In this document: piece by piece, positions 7,053 through 14,983 of the stretch | Layout: every line of letters starts with the position of its first letter | Numbering within the stretch: position 1 is the stretch's first letter | Source: SIG455 sp045659025 | Lineage (GTDB): Bacteria; Bacillota; Clostridia; UMGS1810 | Assembly (NCBI GenBank): GCA_045659025.1 | Contig: JAZOWA010000034.1 | Coordinates: forward strand, 62,001 to 126,000 | DNA: 64,000 nucleotides | Reading direction: 5' to 3' | Notes under the pieces: model-generated | Database searches by the model: none | Told to the model about the DNA's origin: nothing | Seen by the model: the letters and a program-made list of their open reading frames with translations, nothing else | Translations under genes and position numbers: made by a program

Positions 7053-9338
7053 TTATCTTACCGGTTCTGCAACTGTGTCAGAGCTCATTTCAGAAAGGGA
7101 GTTCCACACATATACCAGCACTCTGTCGTAATCTGCATCTGTTGTAAATTCCAGAGCATCTGATGTATACACTCCATAGCCCATATCCGACAGACAGTCA
7201 CCTTTATAAAGTGCCAGGATTACCGTCTTGCCGATTACTGTGTCGTCTGCAGATACGGTAAATGTCTTCCCGTCAGGAGAAACTGTGGTGCTTGTTGAAT
7301 AAATATCACCACCAAGGAATGTGACGTTTTCTGTAAGATACTCGTTGTCATAACCGATGTCTATGCTGTTCCACTTTTCCTCATAGCCTCTGTAATATAC
7401 ATTCTCAATATCGTCACAATCATCAAATGCACCTTCGCCAATGGTTTTAACACCACTGCCTATGGTTACATTTGTAAGGTAACCACACGATGCAAATGCA
7501 CGATTGCCAATGGTGGTTACACCGTTGCCTATGGTTACGTTTGTAAGGTCATCACAATAAGCAAAAGCACTTTCACCAATGGAGGTTACGCTGTCAGGGA
7601 TTTCAATACTTTCAGCATAGCAACCTTCAAATGCCCCTTCGCCGATGGCAGTTACGCCGTTGCCTAAGATTATATTGGTAAGACCATCAACATAAGCAAA
7701 TGCATAATTACCAATGTTTGTTACACTATCGGGTATTGTAATGCTTTCGAGTTCGTAAAATTCATAAAACGCCCAATCTGCTATGGTTTTTGTACCATCG
7801 GGTATAATATATTCTTCATATTGTCCCCAGGAGTTCGCTATTATAAGATGATTTCCTATGTATAATACTTCGTCTGTCCAATTGCTTTTATCATTATAAT
7901 ATGCTGTATTCTCAAATGCTCCTTCGCCAATGGAGGTTATGCTGTCAGGTATTTGGATGCTTTCAAGACTTTCGCACCATGCAAATGCGTAATCGCCTAT
8001 GGTTGTTACGCCATCAGGAATTACGATGCTTTCAAGGTCGCAACACTCCTCAAACGCCTTGTCGTCGATGACGGTAACACTGGCAGGAATTGTATATTCT
8101 GTATCCGCTTTACTGGAAGGATATATAAATAATGTAGTTATGTTTTTATTGAACAGCACACCATTCTCTGATGTAAAATTCACATTGTTTGTATCGACAT
8201 CAATGCTTTCGAGAAGGTAGCAACCTTCAAGTGCACTTTCGCCGAATGTAGTTACACTTTCCGGGATCGTAATACTTTTAAGTTTTTTACAGTAGTAAAA
8301 CGCCATGTCGCCAATTGAAGTTACACTGTTGGGAATTATGTATGATATATCCGTTTTGTAGGGAGGATATACAATTAGTGTGGTTTTGTTTTTGTTGAAC
8401 AGCACACCATCTTCTGATGCAAAATTTGCATTGTTTGTATCGACATTGACACTCTCGAGGGAACGGCAAGACGCAAACGCCATATTGCCAATTGTAGTTA
8501 CACTTTCCGGGATTGTAATGCTTTCAAGTTTTTTGCAATAATAAAATGCCCTCTCGCCAATGGTGGACAGATTGTCCGGGATTTCGAGGCTACTAATACT
8601 TTCGCAGTGCACAAATGCCCATTTTCCAATGGTGGTTATACCATTGCCAAGGTTTATGCTTTCAATGCTGTTACACCATGAAAATGCGTAATCGCCAATG
8701 GCAGTTACGCTGTCAGGGATTTCGATGCCTTCAAGGTCGCGACAATCTTCGAATGCATAATTGCCTATGGTTTTTATACCGTCGGGTATGATGTATTGTC
8801 CGGATAAGTCCCGATCTGCTTTTATCAGATGATTTCCTATGTATAATACTCCGTCTGCCCAATTGGTTTCATCATCGTAATAAGCCGTATTATAAAATGC
8901 CCACCGGCCTATTGAAGTTATACTGTCGGGAATTTGTATGTTTTCAAGGCTGGAACATTCCCCAAATGCTTCTTCGCCAATAGTTGTTACACTATCGGGT
9001 ATTTTGATGCTTTTGAGGGATTCACAAGCGGCAAAAGCATATTTACCTATGGTGATTACACTGTCGGGGATTTCGATGCTTTCAAGATTATAACAACTTA
9101 TGAAAGCGCGCTCGCCGATGGTGGTGACGGGATAACCATTTATTTCAGAAGGGATGATTATATCTGTGGTATGTGATGAACCAACAAAATCTGTAATAGT
9201 TACTTCTCCTTCTGATACGTTGTATTCAAAATCACCATAAGTTTCAGCAGCTGCTGATACAGAATGAGGCGTTGCAAATCCTGCAGATGCTATACAAACG
9301 CACATTGCCAGGATAGACGCAAGAAATTTCCTTTTCAT
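7053..9338 (-). CDS. secreted BspA-like leucine-rich-repeat protein
   Basis: A 761-residue exported protein. It has a signal peptide (MKRKFLASILAMCVCIASAG, cleavage probably near SVSA-AA), then about twenty 23-residue LRR_5 units of the type IPDSVTTIGDYAFAxCxxLESI, as in BspA surface proteins. Two longer blocks are present twice: NTAYYxDxxNW...VLYIGNHLI and DTNNxNFxSExGVLFNKN. This suggests internal duplication. The C-terminal domain (FTVSADDTVIGKTVILALY to VWNSLSEMS) is a module common in clostridial secreted proteins. The start at 9338 has AAAGGTGG upstream. BspA-type proteins mediate adhesion; the ligand here is unknown. It is unrelated to the housekeeping genes on either side and may be an insertion. 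Confidence 0.9.
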   Translation of the reverse strand: MKRKFLASILAMCVCIASAGFATPHSVSAAAETYGDFEYNVSEGEVTITDFVGSSHTTDIIIPSEINGYPVTTIGERAFISCYNLESIEIPDSVITIGKYAFAACESLKSIKIPDSVTTIGEEAFGECSSLENIQIPDSITSIGRWAFYNTAYYDDETNWADGVLYIGNHLIKADRDLSGQYIIPDGIKTIGNYAFEDCRDLEGIEIPDSVTAIGDYAFSWCNSIESINLGNGITTIGKWAFVHCESISSLEIPDNLSTIGERAFYYCKKLESITIPESVTTIGNMAFASCRSLESVNVDTNNANFASEDGVLFNKNKTTLIVYPPYKTDISYIIPNSVTSIGDMAFYYCKKLKSITIPESVTTFGESALEGCYLLESIDVDTNNVNFTSENGVLFNKNITTLFIYPSSKADTEYTIPASVTVIDDKAFEECCDLESIVIPDGVTTIGDYAFAWCESLESIQIPDSITSIGEGAFENTAYYNDKSNWTDEVLYIGNHLIIANSWGQYEEYIIPDGTKTIADWAFYEFYELESITIPDSVTNIGNYAFAYVDGLTNIILGNGVTAIGEGAFEGCYAESIEIPDSVTSIGESAFAYCDDLTNVTIGNGVTTIGNRAFASCGYLTNVTIGSGVKTIGEGAFDDCDDIENVYYRGYEEKWNSIDIGYDNEYLTENVTFLGGDIYSTSTTVSPDGKTFTVSADDTVIGKTVILALYKGDCLSDMGYGVYTSDALEFTTDADYDRVLVYVWNSLSEMSSDTVAEPVR

Positions 9339-9383
9339 TAAAATCCACCTTTCAGATATTACCAAGAAATATTTTATCTACTT

Positions 9384-9412
9384 ATTATATCACGCATATA
9401 CATCAATGTAAA
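9384..9412 (-). promoter_or_regulatory. promoter of the LRR gene
   Basis: On the minus strand, TTTACA (9412-9407), a 17-bp spacer and TATAAT (9389-9384). The predicted start of transcription is about 38 nt before the ATG chosen at 9338. Confidence 0.7.
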
Positions 9413-9456
9413 TATGTAAGCAGAAAAACGTCGTATAAAAAAAGAATAAAAAAATG

Positions 9457-9485
9457 TTGACAAAGGCGAATTCATATTGTATAAT
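9457..9485 (+). promoter_or_regulatory. rpmH promoter
   Basis: TTGACA (9457-9462), 17 bp, TATAAT (9480-9485): a perfect sigma-A consensus ahead of the rpmH-rnpA-yidD-yidC-jag cluster. About 75 nt of leader follows before the ATG. Confidence 0.9.
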
Positions 9486-9566
9486 TAGTTATGTTTTTAT
9501 GATAGCATACGGCGTTTGTGCTCGCCTTACACAGCACATCGTAGTTTTTTGAAGGAGGTGTAATGT

Positions 9567-9701
9567 ATGAAAAGAACATATCAGCCTAATGTACGTCACA
9601 GAAAGAAAGTACACGGATTCAGAAGCAGAATGAGCACTGCTAACGGAAGAAAGGTATTAGCGAGAAGAAGATTAAAGGGCAGAAAGGTATTGTCTGCATA
9701 A
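9567..9701 (+). CDS. rpmH: 50S ribosomal protein L34
   Basis: A 44-residue L34, MKRTYQPNVRHRKKVHGFRS through LKGRKVLSA, a textbook match along its whole length. The SD GAAGGAGGTG lies just upstream of the ATG. It heads the rpmH-rnpA-yidD-yidC-jag cluster that in most bacteria abuts dnaA and oriC. Here dnaA is not upstream; an LRR gene on the opposite strand is. Confidence 0.97.
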   Translation: MKRTYQPNVRHRKKVHGFRSRMSTANGRKVLARRRLKGRKVLSA

Positions 9702-9719
9702 AATACAGTCTACTCGAAA

Positions 9720-9746
9720 GGCCACATATTGCGTGTGGTCTTTTTC
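9720..9746 (+). terminator. terminator/attenuator between rpmH and rnpA
   Basis: GGCCACA (9720-9726) pairs with TGTGGTC (9734-9740), followed by TTTTTC. It probably lowers rnpA expression relative to rpmH, since the downstream genes lack an obvious promoter of their own. Confidence 0.7.
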
Positions 9747-9764
9747 TAACTTTCAGGACACGGG

Positions 9765-10139
9765 ATGGGATTTGAATTGAAGAATACCGTTAAAGAGAAT
9801 CGTGATTTCGTATCTGCATACAGAAAAGGTGCCAAGGTGGTTACGCCCTGGTTCGTTTTTTATGTTGAGGAAAACGGCTCGGTGTATAACCGACTCGGTA
9901 TAACGGTTTCCAAAGACATCGGCAAAGCCCATGACCGCAACCGTGCAAAGCGTATCATCCGCGAGGCGTATAGATTGACCTTTGCGGGGGATGTTTCAAA
10001 GGGTCACAACATAATCGTAGTGGCGAGGGGACGCATTGGCACAGCGCCTTTTGATAAGGTGTGCTCCTCTATGCGATACTGTGCCTATACCACAGGATTA
10101 ATAGTTAAGACTACCGATACAGACGACGGGAGGGCGTAA
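9765..10139 (+). CDS. rnpA: ribonuclease P protein component
   Basis: The protein subunit of RNase P; the RNA subunit is encoded in this window at 60872. The 124 residues include the family's basic signature, RNRAKRIIREAYRL, in DRNRAKRIIREAYRLTF (about residues 64-80). VAYRKGAK-like and VSKDIGKAHDRN segments are also present. The ATG at 9765 follows AGGACACGGG. The yidD frame begins 3 bp after the stop. Confidence 0.95.
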   Translation: MGFELKNTVKENRDFVSAYRKGAKVVTPWFVFYVEENGSVYNRLGITVSKDIGKAHDRNRAKRIIREAYRLTFAGDVSKGHNIIVVARGRIGTAPFDKVCSSMRYCAYTTGLIVKTTDTDDGRA

Positions 10140-10142
10140 GAT

Positions 10143-10352
10143 ATCAAAGGATTTTTAATCGGTGCAATACGCTTTTACAGACGTGAGATATCTCCGTATA
10201 AGAGAAGTTGTTGCAGATATACGCCAACCTGTTCTGAGTATGCTATTGAGGCAATCGAGAAATACGGTGCAATCAAGGGGACATACCTTGCCCTTCGCAG
10301 AATATTGCGTTGCCACCCATTCGGTGGGAGCGGGTATGATCCGTTAAAATAA
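10143..10352 (+). CDS. yidD: membrane protein insertion efficiency factor YidD, with ATC start
   Basis: Translation from 10143 gives KGFLIGAIRFYRREISP, CRYTPTCSEYAIEAI, KYGAIKGTYLALRRILRCHP and a GGSGYDPLK end: a complete YidD (69 residues), a small amphipathic protein that assists YidC. No ATG, GTG or TTG occurs in frame between the preceding TAA (10137-10139) and the last third of the gene. The ATC at 10143 aligns exactly with the initiator Met of homologues (M-K-x-L-L-I-x-x-I-R-F-Y) and lies 9 nt after GGGAGG (10128-10133). I infer an ATC start. The only ordinary open frame here, a GTG frame at 10162-10347, is out of phase and not real. Confidence 0.88.
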   Translation: MKGFLIGAIRFYRREISPYKRSCCRYTPTCSEYAIEAIEKYGAIKGTYLALRRILRCHPFGGSGYDPLK

Positions 10353-10362
10353 GGAGGACGTT

Positions 10363-11262
10363 ATGTTCCGTACTTTAATTGTATATCCCTTGGGTTGGAT
10401 TCTTGATTTTGTTTATGGTTTTGTTCAGAATTACGGCTGGTCGCTTATAGTGTTTACCGTAGCGATCAAGCTGTTGCTTCTGCCCCTTAATCTGAAACAG
10501 CAGAAATCCACCACAAGAATGCAGATGGTTCAGCCCAAGATGGCAGAACTCCAGAAGAAATACGCAAACGATAAGAACAAACTCTCCGAAGAGACCATGA
10601 AGCTTTATAAAGAATACGGCGTATCCCCCATGGGCGGATGCTTGCCTATGCTGATTCAGCTTCCCATTCTTTTTGGTTTGTATAGAGTAATCTATCAGCC
10701 CCTTACCTATATGCTTCGTTATGGTAAAGACCAGATAGACGCTCTTATGACAGAACTTGCACTTACAAAGAGCCCTCAGGTAGAGATTGCAATTGCCAAG
10801 GCGAAGGATCTTGTTAATTTTGATTTCCTCGGTCTTGACCTCTCTGCCACACCCCAGTTTACCAATATAGACTGGCTCTGGCTCGTTCCCATATTGGCAG
10901 CAGCTACCACATTCCTTACCAGCAAGGTTACCACCTGGGTAAGCGGTCAGGGCAAGAAGGAAGAGAAGGAGGATGCTAAACCCACCCGAGTTCTCAATCC
11001 CGAGGCAAAGCCCGAGGCACCTGCCGGCGATTCCGCCATGAAGACTATGACATATTTCATGCCTATCATGACAGGCTGGATCGCATTTTCATTCCCTGCA
11101 GCATTGGGACTTTACTGGACAATCAGTAACGTGGTTTCCTTGGCACAGACCTTGCTTTTGAACGGATACTATTCCAAGAAGCTCAAGGGCGAGTTTGCCG
11201 AGCTTGACGAGCTGAAAGCCCAGAAGGAAGCAAGCAAACGACAGAGACATAAGAAAGGTTGA
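10363..11262 (+). CDS. yidC: membrane insertase YidC/SpoIIIJ (Oxa1 family)
   Basis: Inserts proteins into the membrane with or without SecYEG; in spore formers it also supports SigG activation through the SpoIIIA complex. The 299 residues show five hydrophobic segments. The motif GWSLIVFTVAIKLLLLPLNLKQQ and the cytoplasmic hairpin PKMAELQKKYANDKNKLSEE lead to GGCLPMLIQLPILFGLYRV. A charged C-terminal tail follows. No lipobox is present, unlike many Bacillus paralogues. AAGGAGGACGTT precedes the ATG. It lies 10 bp after yidD and 4 bp before jag. Confidence 0.97.
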   Translation: MFRTLIVYPLGWILDFVYGFVQNYGWSLIVFTVAIKLLLLPLNLKQQKSTTRMQMVQPKMAELQKKYANDKNKLSEETMKLYKEYGVSPMGGCLPMLIQLPILFGLYRVIYQPLTYMLRYGKDQIDALMTELALTKSPQVEIAIAKAKDLVNFDFLGLDLSATPQFTNIDWLWLVPILAAATTFLTSKVTTWVSGQGKKEEKEDAKPTRVLNPEAKPEAPAGDSAMKTMTYFMPIMTGWIAFSFPAALGLYWTISNVVSLAQTLLLNGYYSKKLKGEFAELDELKAQKEASKRQRHKKG

Positions 11263-11266
11263 TATT

Positions 11267-11998
11267 ATGAATACGATAGAGATGTCAGGCAAGACAGTTG
11301 ACCTTGCTATAAAGAACGCTCTTGACGAACTCGGCGTTGATATCGACGATGTTAAGATAGAGATTATTGACACTCCCTCCAAGGGTGTGTTTGGCCTGGG
11401 CAGTAAGCTTGCCAAGGTAAGAGTGACAATCAAGACAGAAGATGACGAGGCAGAGAGTGTAGAGGATACTGTTGAAGAAGTAATCCCCACACCCGCTCCC
11501 GTTAAGAAAGCGGTTAAGAAAGACACCGAGTGCACAGAGGGTGACGTTACCAATGTAGTAGAATTCCTCAACGGCCTTTTCGACCTTGCAGGTATAGATG
11601 TTAAGGCAGAAGGCAAGATTGAATCCTTTGAAGAGGGTGATGCGGTAAGCGTTGACATCACAGGTGCAAACACAGGCCTTATCATTGGTAAAAGAGGTGA
11701 GACCATCACCGCGCTCCAGCACCTTGCATCCCTTTCTCTTGCCAGAAATAATGCAAAAGCTCCCAAGGTATATCTCGATAGCGAGAACTACCGTGAGAAG
11801 CGTATTGAGGCGCTCAGAGCCCTCAGCAACCGCGTAGCAAACAACGTTGTTAAATCCCGCAGAAGTTTCACTTTTGAGCCTATGACTGCATATGAGAGAC
11901 GTGTAATCCACTCCACATTGCAGAGCAACGAAAAGGTGACAACCTATTCTGTAGGACAGGGCATCCACCGCAAGGTAGTAGTAGCCCTCAAAAAATAA
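11267..11998 (+). CDS. jag: RNA-binding protein Jag/KhpB (SpoIIIJ-associated)
   Basis: 243 residues in three parts. A Jag-N domain (about 1-50, SGKTVDLAIKNALDELGV and KGVFGLGSKLAKVRV) is followed by an acidic linker. A KH domain has TGLIIGKRGETITALQHL, and the R3H domain has ESAY-like MTAYERRVIHSTLQ and YSVGQGIHRKVVV. KhpB partners with KhpA (encoded at 2900) in RNA binding and division control. It is adjacent to yidC, as in most Firmicutes. No mnmE or rsmG follows, so the conserved oriC block ends here. Confidence 0.96.
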   Translation: MNTIEMSGKTVDLAIKNALDELGVDIDDVKIEIIDTPSKGVFGLGSKLAKVRVTIKTEDDEAESVEDTVEEVIPTPAPVKKAVKKDTECTEGDVTNVVEFLNGLFDLAGIDVKAEGKIESFEEGDAVSVDITGANTGLIIGKRGETITALQHLASLSLARNNAKAPKVYLDSENYREKRIEALRALSNRVANNVVKSRRSFTFEPMTAYERRVIHSTLQSNEKVTTYSVGQGIHRKVVVALKK

Positions 11999-12009
11999 TA
12001 AAAAAATAC

Positions 12010-12038
12010 TTGCAAATCAAAAAAACCTGTGATATAAT
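12010..12038 (+). promoter_or_regulatory. rpmE promoter
   Basis: TTGCAA (12010-12015), 17 bp, TATAAT (12033-12038). It lies just after jag and serves rpmE. Confidence 0.8.
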
Positions 12039-12094
12039 GTCTTAGGTTATAAATGATAACGTGAATTAACTCTGATGAAAGAGGTGAATGATAC

Positions 12095-12298
12095 ATGAGA
12101 GAAGGAATACATCCCGATTACAAGACAGCTACTGTAAAGTGCGCTTGCGGTGAAACATTTGAGACAAAGTCCACAAGAGAGACAATCAATGTCGAAGTTT
12201 GCTCCAAATGCCATCCTTTCTACACAGGCAAGCAGAAGCTTGTTGATACAGGTGGTAGAGTAGAGAAATTCAGAAAGAAATACGGCATGGACAAATAA
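12095..12298 (+). CDS. rpmE: 50S ribosomal protein L31 (zinc-binding form)
   Basis: 67 residues starting MREGIHPDYKTATVKCACGE. The four-Cys zinc site is intact: CxC at 16-18 and CSKC at 36-39. This marks the zinc-containing (C+) paralogue rather than the C- form induced by zinc starvation. GHPFYTG-like HPFYTGKQKL and VEKFRKKYG at the end are typical. It has its own promoter and terminator. Confidence 0.97.
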   Translation: MREGIHPDYKTATVKCACGETFETKSTRETINVEVCSKCHPFYTGKQKLVDTGGRVEKFRKKYGMDK

Positions 12299-12314
12299 TT
12301 TTGTTGTGTCAAAG

Positions 12315-12346
12315 GCCTCCATTTATAACTTAATGGGGGCTTTTTA
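12315..12346 (+). terminator. rpmE terminator
   Basis: GCCTCCATT (12315-12323) pairs with AATGGGGGC (12332-12340), with wobble pairs, followed by TTTTTAATTT. Confidence 0.85.
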
Positions 12347-12376
12347 ATTTGTAAATTTTTGTGAGGCGGATAGCTG

Positions 12377-14194
12377 ATGAATATAAGAGAAGATTTGAGA
12401 AATGTTGCCATAATTGCCCACGTTGACCACGGCAAGACCACCCTGGTGGATGCCCTGCTTAAGCAGAGCAGTATCTTCAGGGAGAATCAGCAGGTGGCAG
12501 AGCGAGTGATGGACAGTAATGATCTTGAGAGGGAGAGGGGTATCACCATCCTTTCCAAGACCACATCCCTCGTGCATAATGGCATCAGGATAAATATAGT
12601 TGACACCCCCGGCCATGCGGACTTCGGTGGTGAGGTAGAGCGAGTGCTCAAGATGGTTGACGGTGTACTTATCTTGGTTGATGCTTTTGAGGGTTGTATG
12701 CCCCAGACCAGATTCGTGCTTAAAAAGGCGCTCACATTGGGCCTTAAACCTATTATAGTAGTCAATAAGGTAGACCGCCCCAATGCAAGACCCTATGAGG
12801 TGGTTGACGAAGTGCTCGAACTGTTTTTGGAGCTTGAAGCCACCGACGATCAGTTCAACGCCCCCGTTATATATGCTTCCGGCAGAGACGGATTTGCATC
12901 CCTTTCCCCTGAGAATCACGATGGCACCATCAATCCATTGTTTGATGCCATTATAGAGCACGTTCCCGCTCCTGAGGGTGATAGCACAGAACCCGTGCAG
13001 ATACTCATCTCCAATATCGACCACGATGAGTACGTGGGCGCCATGGCAATCGGCAGGGTAGAGCGTGGTACGGTTAAGACGGGTCAGCAGGCGATTATCT
13101 GCCGTAAAGACGGCACCACTTCCCCCATACGTATTACCAAGATGTATCAGTATGACGGTCTTAAAAAGATAGAGGTAGAGTCTTCCACAGTAGGTGATAT
13201 TATCACTCTGGCAGGTGTCGCCGATATCAATATCGGTGAGACGGTGTGTGATGTGAACTGCCCCGAGCCCTTGCCCTTCGTGGATATTGACGAGCCTACG
13301 GTTTCTATGAACTTCCTCGTTAATAACTCCCCCTTTGCAGGCAGAGAGGGTAAGTTTGTCACCTCCCGTCATGTCCGTGACAGATTGTTTAAAGAGACTG
13401 CTACCAACGTAAGCCTTAAAGTAGAGGAGACCGATTCTGCAGATTGCTTCAAGGTGTCAGGCAGAGGCGAACTCCACCTTTCAATCCTTATCGAGACAAT
13501 GCGCCGTGAGGGATATGAATTCCAGGTGTCCAAGCCTGAGGTTATCAATAAGATAATCGATGGCAAGGTGATGGAACCTATGGAACTCCTCTATATAGAC
13601 GTGCCCGAGGAATACGTGGGCACAGTAATCGATAAACTCAGCAACCGCAAGGCGCAGATGATCAATATGGCTGCTGACCCTGCGGGTGGCTTTACCAGAA
13701 TAGAATTCACCATCCCCTCCAGAAGCCTTATCGGCTATCGTTCCGAACTTATGACGGATACAAGGGGTAACGGTGTTATGAACCACGTCCTTGAAGGTTA
13801 TGAGGAGTATAAGGGCGAGATTGTATCCCGTTCCAGAGGCTCACTTATCGCCTTTGAAGACGGTGAGACTATCGTGTATGGCCTTTTCAATGCACAGGAG
13901 AGAGGCTCTCTCTTCCTCGGTGCAGGAGAGAAGGTGTATGCAGGTATGGTAGTAGGTGAGAACGCCAAGTCCGGGGATATAGAGGTTAACGTGTGCAAGA
14001 AAAAGCACGTTACCAACACCCGTGCTGCCGGCTCTGACGACGCTTTGAAGCTGGTTCCTCCTATCCAGATGTCACTTGAGAACTGTATAGAATTCCTCGC
14101 AGATGACGAACTTCTGGAGGTTACTCCCGAGAGCCTGCGTATAAGGAAAAAGATTCTTGATAAATCCCTTCGTGCCAAGGCACGTAATAAATAA
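12377..14194 (+). CDS. typA: translational GTPase TypA/BipA
   Basis: A ribosome-associated GTPase of the EF-G family that assists 50S assembly under stress. G1 is AHVDHGKTTL (about residues 14-23), G2 RERGITI, G3 DTPGHADFGGEVER and G4 NKVDRPNARP. EF-G-like domains II, III and V follow, and the TypA-specific C-terminal domain includes RGSLIAFEDG and MVVGENAKSGD. The 605-residue length is standard. No clear promoter is visible between the rpmE terminator and this gene. Confidence 0.97.
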   Translation: MNIREDLRNVAIIAHVDHGKTTLVDALLKQSSIFRENQQVAERVMDSNDLERERGITILSKTTSLVHNGIRINIVDTPGHADFGGEVERVLKMVDGVLILVDAFEGCMPQTRFVLKKALTLGLKPIIVVNKVDRPNARPYEVVDEVLELFLELEATDDQFNAPVIYASGRDGFASLSPENHDGTINPLFDAIIEHVPAPEGDSTEPVQILISNIDHDEYVGAMAIGRVERGTVKTGQQAIICRKDGTTSPIRITKMYQYDGLKKIEVESSTVGDIITLAGVADINIGETVCDVNCPEPLPFVDIDEPTVSMNFLVNNSPFAGREGKFVTSRHVRDRLFKETATNVSLKVEETDSADCFKVSGRGELHLSILIETMRREGYEFQVSKPEVINKIIDGKVMEPMELLYIDVPEEYVGTVIDKLSNRKAQMINMAADPAGGFTRIEFTIPSRSLIGYRSELMTDTRGNGVMNHVLEGYEEYKGEIVSRSRGSLIAFEDGETIVYGLFNAQERGSLFLGAGEKVYAGMVVGENAKSGDIEVNVCKKKHVTNTRAAGSDDALKLVPPIQMSLENCIEFLADDELLEVTPESLRIRKKILDKSLRAKARNK

Positions 14195-14207
14195 TCGGAG
14201 TGATTGT

Positions 14208-14891
14208 ATGATACATTTCGGCAATAGCTGGGATGGTATCCTCGCAGATGAATTTGGTAAGGACTACTATCTCAAACTCAGGGAATTTCTCAAATCCGAG
14301 TATTCAAGATACGAGATTTATCCCCCGATGTATGATATTTACAACGCCTTTAAGACTACCGACTATAACGATGTCAAGGTGGTCATATTAGGTCAGGATC
14401 CATACCACGAGCCCAATCAGGCGCATGGTATGGCGTTTTCCGTTCGTCCCGGTGTTCCCACACCCCCGTCACTTCAGAATATGTATAAAGAACTTCAGGA
14501 TTCCCTGGGTTGCTTTATTCCGGATAACGGCTATCTCGTGAAGTGGGCAGAGCAGGGCGTATTGCTTCTTAACACCACTCTCACAGTCCGCAGAGCCAAT
14601 GCCAACTCTCATTCCCAGGCAGGCTGGCAGACCTTCACCGATAACGTTATCCGTAAATTGAGTGATAGGGCAGAGCCGATTATATTTATGCTCTGGGGCT
14701 CCAATGCAAGACGTAAGACGGAGATGATAGACTCTTCAAGGCATTTTATCCTTGAGGCGCCTCATCCCAGTCCCCTTTCTGCATATAGAGGTTTCTTTGG
14801 TTGCAATCACTTTGTAAAGGCAAACGATATCCTTACCCGCCTGGGCAAATCCCCGATTGACTGGCAGATAGAAAATATAAATGAAAAATAA
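14208..14891 (+). CDS. ung: uracil-DNA glycosylase (family 1)
   Basis: Removes uracil from DNA to start base excision repair. The water-activating motif GQDPYH is at residues 62-67 and the Leu-loop motif HPSPLSAYRGFFG is near the C-terminus. LLLNTTLTVR and FMLWGSNAR are also typical. I start at the ATG at 14208, with GGAGTGATTGT before it, giving 227 residues. The longer frame would overlap typA and has no SD. It lies 13 bp after typA. Confidence 0.96.
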   Translation: MIHFGNSWDGILADEFGKDYYLKLREFLKSEYSRYEIYPPMYDIYNAFKTTDYNDVKVVILGQDPYHEPNQAHGMAFSVRPGVPTPPSLQNMYKELQDSLGCFIPDNGYLVKWAEQGVLLLNTTLTVRRANANSHSQAGWQTFTDNVIRKLSDRAEPIIFMLWGSNARRKTEMIDSSRHFILEAPHPSPLSAYRGFFGCNHFVKANDILTRLGKSPIDWQIENINEK

Positions 14892-14899
14892 TTGAAAGG

Positions 14900-14925
14900 G
14901 ACAAGTCAAAAATATTGACTTTGTC
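14900..14925 (+). repeat. imperfect palindrome over the guaA -35 region
   Basis: GACAAGTCAA (14900-14909) and TTGACTTTGTC (14915-14925) form an inverted repeat with one extra base. It contains the -35 hexamer, so it may be an operator. It is not followed by a U-tract, so it is unlikely to be the ung terminator. Confidence 0.5.
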
Positions 14926-14944
14926 ACTTTTATTGTATTATAAT
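14915..14944 (+). promoter_or_regulatory. guaA promoter
   Basis: TTGACT (14915-14920), 18 bp, TATAAT (14939-14944). It excludes the upstream in-frame start of guaA at 14915. Confidence 0.75.
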
Positions 14945-14983
14945 ATTTATTATAAAATTCGACATTATATGGGAGGAATAACA

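Noticed and set aside
10162..10347. 61-residue GTG frame after rnpA
   Set aside because: Out of phase with yidD, which is conserved through this DNA; the product resembles nothing.
12344..13372. 342-residue open frame antisense to typA
   Set aside because: It overlaps the well-conserved typA along its length, has no SD or recognisable domain, and is explained by typA codon bias.
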